DNA of 64,000 nt. Source: Sphingomonas melonis. Lineage in GTDB: Bacteria > Pseudomonadota > Alphaproteobacteria > Sphingomonadales > Sphingomonadaceae. The stretch covers positions 1 to 64,000 of the forward strand of contig NZ_JACCBY010000009.1 in NCBI RefSeq assembly GCF_013409985.1, read 5' to 3'. Positions 51,243-60,021 of the stretch are shown here, one piece after another; position 1 is the stretch's first letter; each line of letters starts with the position of its first letter. A program made the position numbers and the translations under genes. The notes beneath the pieces were generated by a model. It was not told where the DNA came from, searched no databases, and worked only from the letters and a program-made list of their open reading frames with translations.

Positions 51243-52673
51243 ATGTTGAGCTGGTTCGAGAAGCGGGCGCCGATCCGCGTTAAATTCCGCGTTCTCGCCG
51301 CCTTCCAGGCGCTGCTCGGCGCGATTGCGGTCGGGCTCACCGCGGGATCGTGCACCGGCGTGATCCACACCAGCCTGGCGTTCGACGCCGTCGTCGCCGC
51401 GCTGACCGTGGTGATCATGTGCGCGACGACGCTGTTCGCGGGCGGCATCATGTGCCGCCCCTATGTCCAGACGGTGCTGCGCATGGAGGCGCTCGCCGCG
51501 GGCGACCTGCAATCGCCGATCGAGCATACCGACAACAAGGATTGCGTCGGCCGGATGACGCAGGCAATGGCGATCTTCCGTCGCAACATGGAAGAGGCCA
51601 ATACCGCGGGCGCGCAGCGCGCGATGGCGGCGGCGCTTGCCGAGGGGCTGGGACAGCTCGCGCAGGGCAATCTGACCTTCCGCATCACCAGCGACTTCCC
51701 GGCCGACTTCGTCGCGCTGCGCGACGATTTCAACGCCGCGATGGACGCGATGATGGCGGCGGTGTCCGCGGTCAACCACGCCGCGGCGAGCATCGACACC
51801 GGATCAGGCGACATCCTCCAGGCCTCCGACGATCTGTCGCAGCGCACCGAGCAGCAGGCGGCGAGCCTAGAAGAGACGGCGGCGGCGATGCAGGAGATCA
51901 CCGCGACCGTCCGCGACACCGCCGCCCGCGCCGATCGCGCCAATGGCGTCGTCGGGGCCGCCCGCGGCGAGGCCGAGGAATCGGGCCAGGTCGTCGCCCG
52001 CGCCGTCGACGCGATGGGCGGGATCGAGCGCGCCTCGGACGAGATTTCGGAGATCATCTCGGTGATCGACGGCATCGCCTTCCAGACCAATCTGCTCGCG
52101 CTCAACGCCGGCGTCGAGGCGGCACGTGCCGGCGATGCCGGCCGTGGCTTCGCGGTCGTTGCGTCCGAAGTGCGCGCCCTGGCGCAGCGGTCGGCCGAGG
52201 CGGCCAAGGACGTCAAGACGCGGATCACCGCCTCGTCGATCCAGGTCGATGCCGGCGTCGCGCTGGTCAGCGCGACCGGTGAGGCGTTGCAGCGGCTGAT
52301 CGGCCGGTTCGGCGAGATCAGCGCGCTGGTCGCGCAGATCGCCACCGCCGCCGAGCAGCAGGCGACGGCCTTGCAGCAGGTCAACACCGCCGTCGGTGAG
52401 ATGGACGGCGTCACCCAGCAGAATGCCGCGATGGTCGAGCAAGCGACCGCCGCCGCCCGCAACCTGTCCGCCAACGCGAGCGAACTGGTCGAGCAGATGG
52501 TGCGCTTCCGCACCGACCGTCGCGCGCCGCCGGCGCTCAAGGCGGTGCCGGCCGGGAACCGCGTCCATCAGCTTCAACAGCGCGCGGCCGACGAAGGCCG
52601 CCGCATTGCCGGTCAGTCGACCCGCCGGAACCCCGCTCTCGCGGTGGCCGGCGACGACTGGTCCGCCTTCTGA
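51243..52673 (+). CDS. Membrane chemoreceptor (MCP) with DDWSAF tail, copy 2
   Basis: A protein of 476 residues, closely similar to the preceding MCP: MLSWFEKRAPIRVKFRV opening, two membrane helices (about 17-37 and 45-70), HAMP-like MEALAAGDLQSPI, the same signalling tip (DGIAFQTNLLALNAGVEAAR) and C-terminal DDWSAF. GGAG lies nine bases before the ATG at 51243, which aligns with the start of the first copy; an ATG at 51228 is the alternative. The pair probably arose by tandem duplication. Divergence is greatest in the membrane part and HAMP, suggesting different inputs. Confidence 0.94.
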   Translation: MLSWFEKRAPIRVKFRVLAAFQALLGAIAVGLTAGSCTGVIHTSLAFDAVVAALTVVIMCATTLFAGGIMCRPYVQTVLRMEALAAGDLQSPIEHTDNKDCVGRMTQAMAIFRRNMEEANTAGAQRAMAAALAEGLGQLAQGNLTFRITSDFPADFVALRDDFNAAMDAMMAAVSAVNHAAASIDTGSGDILQASDDLSQRTEQQAASLEETAAAMQEITATVRDTAARADRANGVVGAARGEAEESGQVVARAVDAMGGIERASDEISEIISVIDGIAFQTNLLALNAGVEAARAGDAGRGFAVVASEVRALAQRSAEAAKDVKTRITASSIQVDAGVALVSATGEALQRLIGRFGEISALVAQIATAAEQQATALQQVNTAVGEMDGVTQQNAAMVEQATAAARNLSANASELVEQMVRFRTDRRAPPALKAVPAGNRVHQLQQRAADEGRRIAGQSTRRNPALAVAGDDWSAF

Positions 52674-52705
52674 CCTCTAGCGAACGTAGCGAAAGTCGAA
52701 CCCGC

Positions 52706-53011
52706 ATGTCCTCGCCCGCCACTTCCCTGCTTCCCGAGACGCTCGATACGTCCGCGGCCAGCCCGCTGCGCATCGCGCTGCTCGACCGTATCGATCGCGG
52801 CGAGCCGGTCCATCTGGACGGCAGCGAAGTGACGCGCGCGGGGCTCGCCTGCCTCCAGGTGCTGGCGAGCGCGCGTGCCACCGCGGTCGAGCAGGATGTC
52901 GAATTCCGACTGGAGAAGCCCAGCGAGGCGCTGGCGCGGATGATCGGCCTCGCCGGGCTCGACGAGGCGCTCGCCCTGTCGGGCGACGACGATCGCGATC
53001 TGGACGCCTGA
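52706..53011 (+). CDS. STAS-domain protein of chemosensory cluster 2
   Basis: A protein of 101 residues. The pattern RIALLDRIDRGEPVHLDGSE, VTRAGLACLQVLASAR and AVEQDVEFRLEKPSEAL is that of STAS (anti-anti-sigma-like) domains. Where such proteins carry a phosphorylated Ser before AGL, this one has Arg, so it is probably not a phospho-switch of that type. It ends 11 bp before the cheA start. No ribosome site is obvious. Its role may be as an adaptor for CheA. Confidence 0.78.
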   Translation: MSSPATSLLPETLDTSAASPLRIALLDRIDRGEPVHLDGSEVTRAGLACLQVLASARATAVEQDVEFRLEKPSEALARMIGLAGLDEALALSGDDDRDLDA

Positions 53012-53022
53012 AAGGATTGATG

Positions 53023-55206
53023 ATGAACCTCGACGAGATCCAGCAGATCTTCTTTCAGGAATGCGACGAAGGCCTCGCCACGATGGAGGCGAGCTTCGGC
53101 AGCGTCCGCCAGGGCGAATATGATACCGAGACGATCAACACGATCTTCCGCGCGGTCCATTCGATCAAGGGCGGCGCGGGGGCGTTCGGCCATGAGCGGT
53201 TGCAGGCCTATGCGCATGAATATGAGACGCTGCTCGACCTGGTGCGCAACGGCACGCTGACGCTCAATCCCGACCTGCTCGGCACGATCGTCGGCGCGTT
53301 CGACATGCTCGCCGACCATGTCGCCGCGGCGCGCGACGGCGGCGAGCCGCCGGCCGACGGCGCGATGCTCGCGCGGCTGGTCGCCGCTGCCTCGCCCGAT
53401 GCCGCCGCGGCCGCACCCGCGCCGGCCCCGGCGCCGGCGCCGGCGGCGCCCGCCGCCGCTGCCGAGGCGGAGTCCGACATGGATTTCGCGCCGGTGGCGT
53501 TCGCCGTCGACGATTTCGACGACCTGTTCGCGATGTGCGAGGCGCCCGCGCCGATCGGCGCCGATGGCGACTGGCAGGTGACCTTCATCCCCGGCGCCGA
53601 CGCGCTGGAGAATGGCGGCGATCCGCTGCTGCTGCTGCGCGAGCTGACGATGCTCGACGGCAAGGTGCTCGCCGCCGACCTGTCGGCCTTGCCGCCGCTC
53701 AACCAGCTTCATCCCGAGCGCTGCTACCTCGGCTGGACCGCGATCGTGCCGGGCGCGGTGGCGGAAGACGATATCCGCGCCATCTTCGAGTTCATGGGCG
53801 AGTGCGAGCTGCGCGTCGAGCGGATCGGCGGCAGCCCCGCGGCCGCGGACAATGACGATCTGCCGTTCGACCTGCCGCTGCCGACGCTCGATGCCGAGCT
53901 GGACGCGCCGGTGCCGCCGCCGGCCGCCGCCGCGCCGGCCGCCGCTCCCGAACCCGCGCCGGTCGTGCCGCTGCTGCCGCCCGAACCGGCCGCACCGCGC
54001 GCCGCGGTCGCGCCGCCCGCGCAGACCATCCGCGTCGATCTCGACAAGCTCGACCGGCTGGTCAACCTGGTCGGCGAGCTGGTCATCACCCAGGCGATGC
54101 TGGCGCAGCGCCTGTCCGAACATGCCATGGCAGGGATTTCCGAACTGACCGACCTCGACCATCTCACCCGCGAGTTGCAGGAATCGACGATGGCGATCCG
54201 CGCGCAGCCGATGAAGACGGTGTTCAGCCGCGTGCCGCGCATCATCCGCGAACTGGAGGTCGAGACCGGCAAGCGCGTGCGCCTCGATATCGTCGGCGAG
54301 ATGACCGAGGTCGACAAGACCGTCGTCGAGCGCATCGGCGAGCCGCTGACCCACCTCATCCGCAACGCGGTCGATCACGGGCTGGAGACGCCCGCCGAGC
54401 GGCTCGCCGCGGGCAAGCCCGAAGAGGGCGTCGTGACGCTGTCGGCGGCGCATCACTCCGGGCGCATCGTCATCACCGTCGCCGACGACGGCCGTGGCAT
54501 CGATCGCAAGCGCGTCCGCGCCAAGGCGGTCGAGCGCGGCATCATCGCAGCGGATGCGCTGCTCAGCGACGAGGAGACGGACAATCTGATCTTCGCGCCC
54601 GGTTTCTCCACCGCGGCGACGGTATCGAACATCTCGGGCCGCGGCGTCGGCATGGACGTGGTGCGCAAGAACGTCCAGGCGCTCGGCGGCCGTATCGGCA
54701 TCACCTCGCATCTCGGCTCGGGGTCGAGCTTCGCGCTGTCGCTGCCGCTGACGCTGGCGGTGCTCGACGGCATGATCGTCACCGTCGGCGACCAGACGTT
54801 CGTCATCCCGCTCGGCCATATCGTCGAGAGCCTGCGTCCCGATCAGGACGGCGTGAAGGTGCTCGGCCCGAGCGCGTCGCTGCTCGATGTCCGGGGCTCC
54901 TACGTGCCGGTCCATCGCGTCGCCGAGCAGCTCGGCATCGATGGCGCGCAGACCGATCCGTCGCAGGCGGTGCTGATCGTCGTCGAGTCCGACGTCGGCC
55001 AGGCGATCCTGATGGTCGATTCGATCCAGGACCAGCGCCAGGTCGTCGTGAAGAGCCTCGAGGCGAATTATACCGCGATCCCCGGCCTCGCCGGCGCCAC
55101 GATCCTGGGCGACGGCCGCGTCGCGCTGATCCTCGACGTCGATGCGCTGATCTCGCGCTGGCGCCGTGACCGCGTCGCCGCGGCACCGCTGGGGCTCGCT
55201 GCATGA
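53023..55206 (+). CDS. cheA: Chemotaxis histidine kinase CheA (cluster 2)
   Basis: A protein of 727 residues. Hpt with His46 in FRAVHSIKGGAGAFG; an Ala/Pro linker near 130-150; a middle domain (about 155-280); a second Pro/Ala linker (about 300-330); dimerisation IRVDLDKLDRLVNLVGELVI (about 337); ATPase with NAVDHGLETPAERL, ADDGRGIDRKRV and GRGVGMDVVRKN; and a C-terminal CheW-like domain. It reads as a classical motility-type CheA. AAAGGA is six bases before the ATG at 53023 (another ATG at 53020). Its stop overlaps the cheR start as ATGA. Confidence 0.96.
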   Translation: MNLDEIQQIFFQECDEGLATMEASFGSVRQGEYDTETINTIFRAVHSIKGGAGAFGHERLQAYAHEYETLLDLVRNGTLTLNPDLLGTIVGAFDMLADHVAAARDGGEPPADGAMLARLVAAASPDAAAAAPAPAPAPAPAAPAAAAEAESDMDFAPVAFAVDDFDDLFAMCEAPAPIGADGDWQVTFIPGADALENGGDPLLLLRELTMLDGKVLAADLSALPPLNQLHPERCYLGWTAIVPGAVAEDDIRAIFEFMGECELRVERIGGSPAAADNDDLPFDLPLPTLDAELDAPVPPPAAAAPAAAPEPAPVVPLLPPEPAAPRAAVAPPAQTIRVDLDKLDRLVNLVGELVITQAMLAQRLSEHAMAGISELTDLDHLTRELQESTMAIRAQPMKTVFSRVPRIIRELEVETGKRVRLDIVGEMTEVDKTVVERIGEPLTHLIRNAVDHGLETPAERLAAGKPEEGVVTLSAAHHSGRIVITVADDGRGIDRKRVRAKAVERGIIAADALLSDEETDNLIFAPGFSTAATVSNISGRGVGMDVVRKNVQALGGRIGITSHLGSGSSFALSLPLTLAVLDGMIVTVGDQTFVIPLGHIVESLRPDQDGVKVLGPSASLLDVRGSYVPVHRVAEQLGIDGAQTDPSQAVLIVVESDVGQAILMVDSIQDQRQVVVKSLEANYTAIPGLAGATILGDGRVALILDVDALISRWRRDRVAAAPLGLAA

Positions 55207-56063
55207 ACGCGGTGACACTGACGGCCAACCGTCCGACCGAATTCCGTTTCGAGCCTGCCGACCATGCCGCGATCAGCTCCTTCGTCTACGACGCGGCGGG
55301 CATCCTGCTGCCGCCGGGCAAGATGCAGCTGGTATATGGCCGGCTGGCGCCGCGGGTGCGGGCCCGTGGGCTGACCTGCTTTTCCGATTACATCGACCTG
55401 ATCAGCGACGACGATGTCGAGCGTACCCGCGCGCTCGATGCGCTGACCACCAACCACACCAGCTTCTTCCGTGAGGCGCATCATTTCGATCACTTCATGG
55501 AACATGCCTGGCCGGCGCTCGACCAGCGGCTGGCGACGCGCGGCAAGGTGCGGATCTGGTCGGCGGCCTGTTCGAGCGGGGAGGAGCCCTATTCGCTGCT
55601 GATGGCGATGTTCGGCACCGAACGCGGCAACGGCCAGCGGCTGGCGCGCACCGATCTGCGCATCCTCGGCACCGACCTGTCGACCGAGATCCTGGAGACG
55701 GCCCGCGCCGGGCGCTATTCGCTGGAGACGGCGGCGAGCATCCCGCAGTCGCTGCGGTCGATCTGGATGACGCGCACCGGCGATCAGGCGGAGGTGAATG
55801 CCCTGATCCGCGAGCGCGTCGCCTTCCGCAAGCTCAACCTGCTCGAAGCCTGGCCGATGAAGGGCATATTCGACGCGATCTTCTGCCGCAACGTCATGAT
55901 CTATTTCGACGAGACGACGAAGGAGCGGTTGCAGTCGCGGCTCGCCGCGCAGCTCGTCCCCGGCGGCTACCTCTACATCGGTCATTCGGAGCGGCTCGCC
56001 GCGTCGGTGGCATCGCAGTTCACCTGTGTCGGACGGACCACGTTTCAGAAGGTAAGGTCATGA
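55203..56063 (+). CDS. cheR: Chemoreceptor methyltransferase CheR (cluster 2)
   Basis: A protein of 286 residues. The N-terminal domain has ISSFVYDAAGILLPPGKMQL and YGRLAPRVRA; the SAM domain has KVRIWSAACSSGEEPYSLLM, ILGTDLSTEILETAR, AIFCRNVMIYFDE and YIGHSERL. It overlaps cheA and cheB by ATGA on each side. It probably methylates the two DDWSxF receptors, which have the tether peptide. Confidence 0.95.
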   Translation: MNAVTLTANRPTEFRFEPADHAAISSFVYDAAGILLPPGKMQLVYGRLAPRVRARGLTCFSDYIDLISDDDVERTRALDALTTNHTSFFREAHHFDHFMEHAWPALDQRLATRGKVRIWSAACSSGEEPYSLLMAMFGTERGNGQRLARTDLRILGTDLSTEILETARAGRYSLETAASIPQSLRSIWMTRTGDQAEVNALIRERVAFRKLNLLEAWPMKGIFDAIFCRNVMIYFDETTKERLQSRLAAQLVPGGYLYIGHSERLAASVASQFTCVGRTTFQKVRS

Positions 56064-57100
56064 TCGCCTCGCACCCGAAGACCGCACCGACCCGTGTCCT
56101 CATCGTCGACGATTCGCCGACGATGCGCGCGATGGTGTCGCACAGCCTGTCGCGCTACGACGATATCGAGGTGATCGGCACCGCCGACGGGCCGCACACC
56201 GCGCGCGAGATGATCAAGGCGCTCAACCCCGACGTGATCACGCTCGACATCGAGATGCCGGACATGAACGGCATCGAATTCCTCGAGAAGATCATGCGGT
56301 TGCGGCCGATGCCGGTGGTCATGCTGTCGACCCTGACCGGCCGTGGCGCCGAGGCGACGATCCGCGCGCTCGAACTGGGCGCGTTCGACTGCTACGAGAA
56401 GCCCAAGACGGCGTTCGGCGAAGGGCTGGGCGACGATCTTGCCGAACTGGTCCGCACCGCGGCGAAGAGCCGTCGGCGTCCGCGCTTCGTCACGCCGGCG
56501 GCGAAACCCGCCGCCGATTACCAGCCGCGCCCCGATGCGATGATCGCGATCGGATCGTCGACCGGGGGCGTCGAGACGCTGATCGAGCTGCTGTCGGGCT
56601 TCCCGGTCAATTGCCCGCCGACGGTGATCGTCCAGCATATGCCCGAATCCTACGTGCCGACCTTCGCCGCGCGGCTCGACCGGCTGTCGGCGCCGCACGT
56701 CAGCGTGGCGCGGTCGGGCGCGCCGCTGGAGCCGGGGCAGGTCTATGTCGCGCCGGGCGGCTCGCACCATCTCGAGGTGACCGGCGGCACGCTGCGCCGC
56801 TGCCGGCTGGTCGCCGACGAGAAGATGAGCGGCCACCGGCCCTCGGTCGACCGCCTGTTCCTGTCGGCGGCGCGCTGGGCGGGCGGATCGGCGGTCGGCG
56901 CGATCCTCACCGGCATGGGCGCCGACGGGGCGCAGGGCCTGAAGAAGATGAAGGAGGCCGGCGCGATGACGATCGGCCAGGATCAGGACAGCTGCGTCGT
57001 CTACGGCATGCCCGCCGCCGCGATGCAGATCGGCGCGGTGACGGTGCAGCTGCCGCTGTCGCGGATCGCCGGGCGGCTGCTGACCGAGTGCCGGGCATGA
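56060..57100 (+). CDS. cheB: Chemotaxis methylesterase CheB (cluster 2)
   Basis: A protein of 346 residues. Receiver: VDDSPTMR and Asp in TLDIEMPDMNG, Lys in YEKPKT. Methylesterase: Ser in IGSSTGGVET, His in VQHMPES, Asp in LTGMGADGA, so the triad is complete. It is coupled to cheR and cheD by 4-bp overlaps. It is the active counterpart of the serine-less CheB-like protein at 58612. Confidence 0.96.
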   Translation: MIASHPKTAPTRVLIVDDSPTMRAMVSHSLSRYDDIEVIGTADGPHTAREMIKALNPDVITLDIEMPDMNGIEFLEKIMRLRPMPVVMLSTLTGRGAEATIRALELGAFDCYEKPKTAFGEGLGDDLAELVRTAAKSRRRPRFVTPAAKPAADYQPRPDAMIAIGSSTGGVETLIELLSGFPVNCPPTVIVQHMPESYVPTFAARLDRLSAPHVSVARSGAPLEPGQVYVAPGGSHHLEVTGGTLRRCRLVADEKMSGHRPSVDRLFLSAARWAGGSAVGAILTGMGADGAQGLKKMKEAGAMTIGQDQDSCVVYGMPAAAMQIGAVTVQLPLSRIAGRLLTECRA

Positions 57101-57654
57101 AGACCGCGGTGCGGACGGCCGATGGCCTCAGACGGATCACGATCATGCAGGGCGAGACCAAGGTCTCCGACGATCCCGAGGCGGTGCTGACCACCGTGCT
57201 GGGCAGCTGCATCTCGGCCTGCCTGTTCGATCCGGTCGCCAAGGTCGGCGGCCTCAACCACTTCCTGCTGGCCGAACCCGGCAGCGGCGACGTCGATGTC
57301 TCGTCGCTGCAACGCTACGGCGTCTATGCGATGGAGGTGCTGATCAACGCGATGCTGGCGATGGGCGCGACGCGCACCAATTTGAAGGCGCGGATCTACG
57401 GCGGGGCGTCGCTCCGTGACGGCTTCCGCGACATCGGCGCGACCAACGCCCTGTTCGCGCGCCGCTTCCTGCGCGACGAGCGGATCGCCCTGGTCGGTGA
57501 GGATGTCGGCGGCTACGGCGCCCGCCGCGTCGAATTCCGCCCGACGCTGGGCCTCGCGCGCTGCCGCGTCGCCAGCATCCGCCCGGTCGAACAATTGCGC
57601 GTCGCTCCCGTCCCCGTCCCGGTCGCCGCGGTCGGCGACGTCGAGTTCTTCTAA
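57097..57654 (+). CDS. cheD: Chemoreceptor deamidase CheD
   Basis: A protein of 185 residues. The catalytic triad of CheD is visible: Thr32 and Cys38 in LTTVLGSCISAC and His55 in GGLNHFLLAEP. KARIYGGASLRDGF is a further family block. CheD deamidates specific receptor glutamines and can modulate CheY phosphorylation. It overlaps the cheB stop by ATGA. Confidence 0.95.
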   Translation: MKTAVRTADGLRRITIMQGETKVSDDPEAVLTTVLGSCISACLFDPVAKVGGLNHFLLAEPGSGDVDVSSLQRYGVYAMEVLINAMLAMGATRTNLKARIYGGASLRDGFRDIGATNALFARRFLRDERIALVGEDVGGYGARRVEFRPTLGLARCRVASIRPVEQLRVAPVPVPVAAVGDVEFF

Positions 57655-57686
57655 TGCGCTCCCCCAATCCCAGTGAAGGAATTTCC

Positions 57687-58052
57687 GTGTCCAGTACCAT
57701 CATGACCGTCGACGATTCACCAAGCATGCGGATGCTGTTGAGAGCGGCGCTCACCGACCTGGGCTATCAGGTCCTCGAGGCGGAAGACGGCGTGCAGGCG
57801 CTCGAACGGCTGGACGGCGTCGAGCCCGACCTGCTGATCACCGACATCAACATGCCCCGGCTCGACGGCTTCGGCCTGATCGAAAAGGTGCGCGAACAGG
57901 ACCGGCATCGCAATCTGCCGATCCTGGTCTTGACGACCGAAAGCTCCGACGAGAAAAAGCAGCGCGCCCGTTCGGCCGGCGCAACTGGTTGGATCGTCAA
58001 GCCTTTCCACCCGGAGAAGCTTGCTGCGGCGATCCGCCGCGTGCTGCACTGA
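57687..58052 (+). CDS. cheY: CheY response regulator (cluster 2)
   Basis: A receiver of 121 residues beginning at a GTG with AAGGAA six bases upstream. It has VDDSPSMR, Asp53 in LLITDINMPRLDG, Thr in LTTESS and Lys in WIVKPFH. It is the expected motor-binding output of this cluster. An in-frame ATG at 57654 would overlap cheD and has no ribosome site. Confidence 0.93.
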   Translation: MSSTIMTVDDSPSMRMLLRAALTDLGYQVLEAEDGVQALERLDGVEPDLLITDINMPRLDGFGLIEKVREQDRHRNLPILVLTTESSDEKKQRARSAGATGWIVKPFHPEKLAAAIRRVLH

Positions 58053-58075
58053 CCGTCCTTTCAGGAGACTTTTGC

Positions 58076-58519
58076 ATGTCCCGCCAGCTCATTACCTTCC
58101 AGATCGGCGAGCAGATCCTCGGCGTCGATATCATGGCGATCCGCGAGATCCGCGCCTGGTCGCCGGCCACCCCGCTGCCCAACGTGCCGCCGCACGTCCG
58201 TGGCGTCGTCAACCTGCGCGGCATCGTGCTGCCGGTGCTCGACCTCAGCCACCGGCTCGGCTGGGGGATGACCGACCCGTCGGCGCGTCACGTCATCATC
58301 GTCGTGCGGATCGGCGAACAGTTACAGGGCTTGATCGTCGATGCGGTCAACGACATCGTCACCGTGCCCGACGACGGCATGCAGCCGCTGCCCGATATCG
58401 GCGAGACGCCCGCCGCGCAGTTCCTCGAAGGGCTGGCGACGATCGACCAGCGCCTGATCCTGGTGCTCGCGCTGGAGCGGCTGATCGACAGCACGCTCGC
58501 TTTGCCCGACGCGGCGTAA
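58076..58519 (+). CDS. cheW: Coupling protein CheW (cluster 2)
   Basis: A protein of 147 residues, a single CheW domain: LITFQIGEQILGVDIMAIRE, VVNLRGIVLPVLDLSHRLGW and IVDAVNDIVTVPDDGMQP. AGGAGA lies seven bases before the ATG. It links the receptors to CheA. Confidence 0.95.
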   Translation: MSRQLITFQIGEQILGVDIMAIREIRAWSPATPLPNVPPHVRGVVNLRGIVLPVLDLSHRLGWGMTDPSARHVIIVVRIGEQLQGLIVDAVNDIVTVPDDGMQPLPDIGETPAAQFLEGLATIDQRLILVLALERLIDSTLALPDAA

Positions 58520-58611
58520 ACGCACGATTCATCGCATTTCGGTAAAGCTGCCCGGGTCGCGGACGTTCCTGCTTCTTTCGTCTCCATTTTTTCGTTCAAG
58601 GAAGTCTGGCC

Positions 58612-59622
58612 ATGGCCGCTGCGGTCAAAGTTCTCGTCGTCGATGATTCGCTCACCATGCGCGCGCTGCTGTCGGGCGCGCTGGAGCGCATTCCCGGAGT
58701 GGTCGTCGTCGGATCAGCGGACGGGGCGGAAGAGGCGCGCGCGATGCGCCAGCAATTCCACCCCGACGTGATGACGCTCGACGTCGAGATGCCCGGGATG
58801 AGCGGCATCGAATATCTCGCCGAGCTGATGGAAGACCGGCCGATGCCGGTGATCATGTTCTCGACGCGCACCGAGGCCGGGGCGGAAGCCTCGATCGAGG
58901 CGCTGCGGCTCGGCGCGATCGACTGCTTTCCCAAGCCCAAGGTCGCGGTGGCGGCGGAGTTCGACAAGATCCTCGCCAAGCTCGGCAAGCGCATCAAGGC
59001 CGCCAAGGGCGCGATGGTGAAGAGCAGTTCGGCCGCCAAGGCGGTCGCGGCGCCGCCGATCGACTGGAACGGCCGCCTGCTCGCGATCGGCGGCGAGGCG
59101 GCGGCGACGCAGGCCTTGTTCGACCTGTTCGGCAGCTTCTCGGCCAATTGTCCGCCGACCGTCGTCGTCCAGCACCTCGGGGCCGGCCTCGCCGGGACGA
59201 TGATCGACAAGATGGCGGCCGAGATCGCGCCGAAGATCGTGCTGGCCGAAGACGGCATGGCGATCGAACAGGGGACGATCTATCTCGCGCCGCCGGGCGA
59301 TCATCATGTCGTCGTCGACGGCTGGCCCAACGGCAAGCTCCGCATGCTGCCGCGCGACCCCGTTGCGGGCGAGCGGCCGTCGATCTCGATCCTGTTCGCG
59401 TCGGTCGCCAAGGCGGCCGGCGCCGAGGCGGTCGGGCTGCTGCTCGGCGCCGACGGCGAGGATGGCGACGCCGGTGTGCGGGCGCTCCAGGCCGGCGGCG
59501 GCTATTGCATCGCGCCGGCCGAGCAACGCGCCGATGGCTTCGTCATGACCCGCCGGATGGCCTCGCAACCCGTGCCGCTCGACCAATTGTCGCGCAGCGT
59601 CATCAGATTGTGTTCCAAATGA
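58612..59622 (+). CDS. CheB-like protein lacking the catalytic serine
   Basis: A protein of 336 residues with the full CheB layout. The receiver is intact (VDDSLTMRA, Asp in TLDVEMPGMSG, Lys in FPKPKV). In the esterase domain the Ser motif GSSTGG of the CheB at 56060 is replaced by GGEAAA, while the His is kept (VQHLGAG) and the Asp region is altered (TGMGADGA to LLGADGEDG). It is therefore probably not a methylesterase; it may compete for phosphate, bind receptors without hydrolysis, or regulate CheB. It starts 92 bp after cheW and overlaps the next gene by ATGA. Confidence 0.85.
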   Translation: MAAAVKVLVVDDSLTMRALLSGALERIPGVVVVGSADGAEEARAMRQQFHPDVMTLDVEMPGMSGIEYLAELMEDRPMPVIMFSTRTEAGAEASIEALRLGAIDCFPKPKVAVAAEFDKILAKLGKRIKAAKGAMVKSSSAAKAVAAPPIDWNGRLLAIGGEAAATQALFDLFGSFSANCPPTVVVQHLGAGLAGTMIDKMAAEIAPKIVLAEDGMAIEQGTIYLAPPGDHHVVVDGWPNGKLRMLPRDPVAGERPSISILFASVAKAAGAEAVGLLLGADGEDGDAGVRALQAGGGYCIAPAEQRADGFVMTRRMASQPVPLDQLSRSVIRLCSK

Positions 59623-59945
59623 TCGATCTTACCGACCCTGCATCAGCGACGACCCGCGGCGTCGAGCCGGCGCTGGCGCATGCACTGGCCGACGAACTGA
59701 CCGGCCTGACCGGTGTGCTCGCCGATCTCGCCTACGACCTCGCGGCCAATGCCGAGACGTTGCGCCAGCATATGCACAGCCTGCAGGCGATCGACCGGAT
59801 CACCCAGGCGCAGCTGGCGATGGCGGACGTGCTACGCTCGGCGGCGTCCTCCGAGGAGCGGATCGCGGCGGTGACGCTGGAGGAACTCGCCAAGGGGCTG
59901 CTCACGTCCTTGCACCGCTATCGCCATGAAGGCGTGCCGGACTGA
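59619..59945 (+). CDS. Small helical protein ending chemosensory cluster 2
   Basis: A protein of 108 residues, predicted wholly helical (ALADELTGLTGVLADLAYDL then ETLRQHMHSLQAIDRITQAQ). I do not recognise it with confidence. Its size and terminal position recall CheT of rhizobial chemotaxis operons, a small protein compared with CheZ; this is a suggestion only. Its start overlaps the stop of the CheB-like gene, so it is co-translated. Confidence 0.6.
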   Translation: MIDLTDPASATTRGVEPALAHALADELTGLTGVLADLAYDLAANAETLRQHMHSLQAIDRITQAQLAMADVLRSAASSEERIAAVTLEELAKGLLTSLHRYRHEGVPD

Positions 59946-59988
59946 TCGGCTTGATCTGACCGCGCTTCGACCTCGGCGCGGGATATGG

Positions 59989-60014
59989 GGGCGGGAACCC
60001 GTTGATCCCCGCCC
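59989..60014. terminator. Hairpin at the end of chemosensory cluster 2
   Basis: GGGCGGG (59989-59995) pairs with CCCGCCC (60008-60014) across a 12-nt loop, in the 76-bp gap between convergent genes. There is no U tract on the plus strand; it may stop transcription in both directions. Confidence 0.35.
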
Positions 60015-60021
60015 TCGATCG

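Noticed and set aside
53400..53470. CheA proline/alanine-rich repeat as a mobile or tandem repeat element
   Set aside because: It is a normal low-complexity interdomain linker encoded by GCG/CCG codons.
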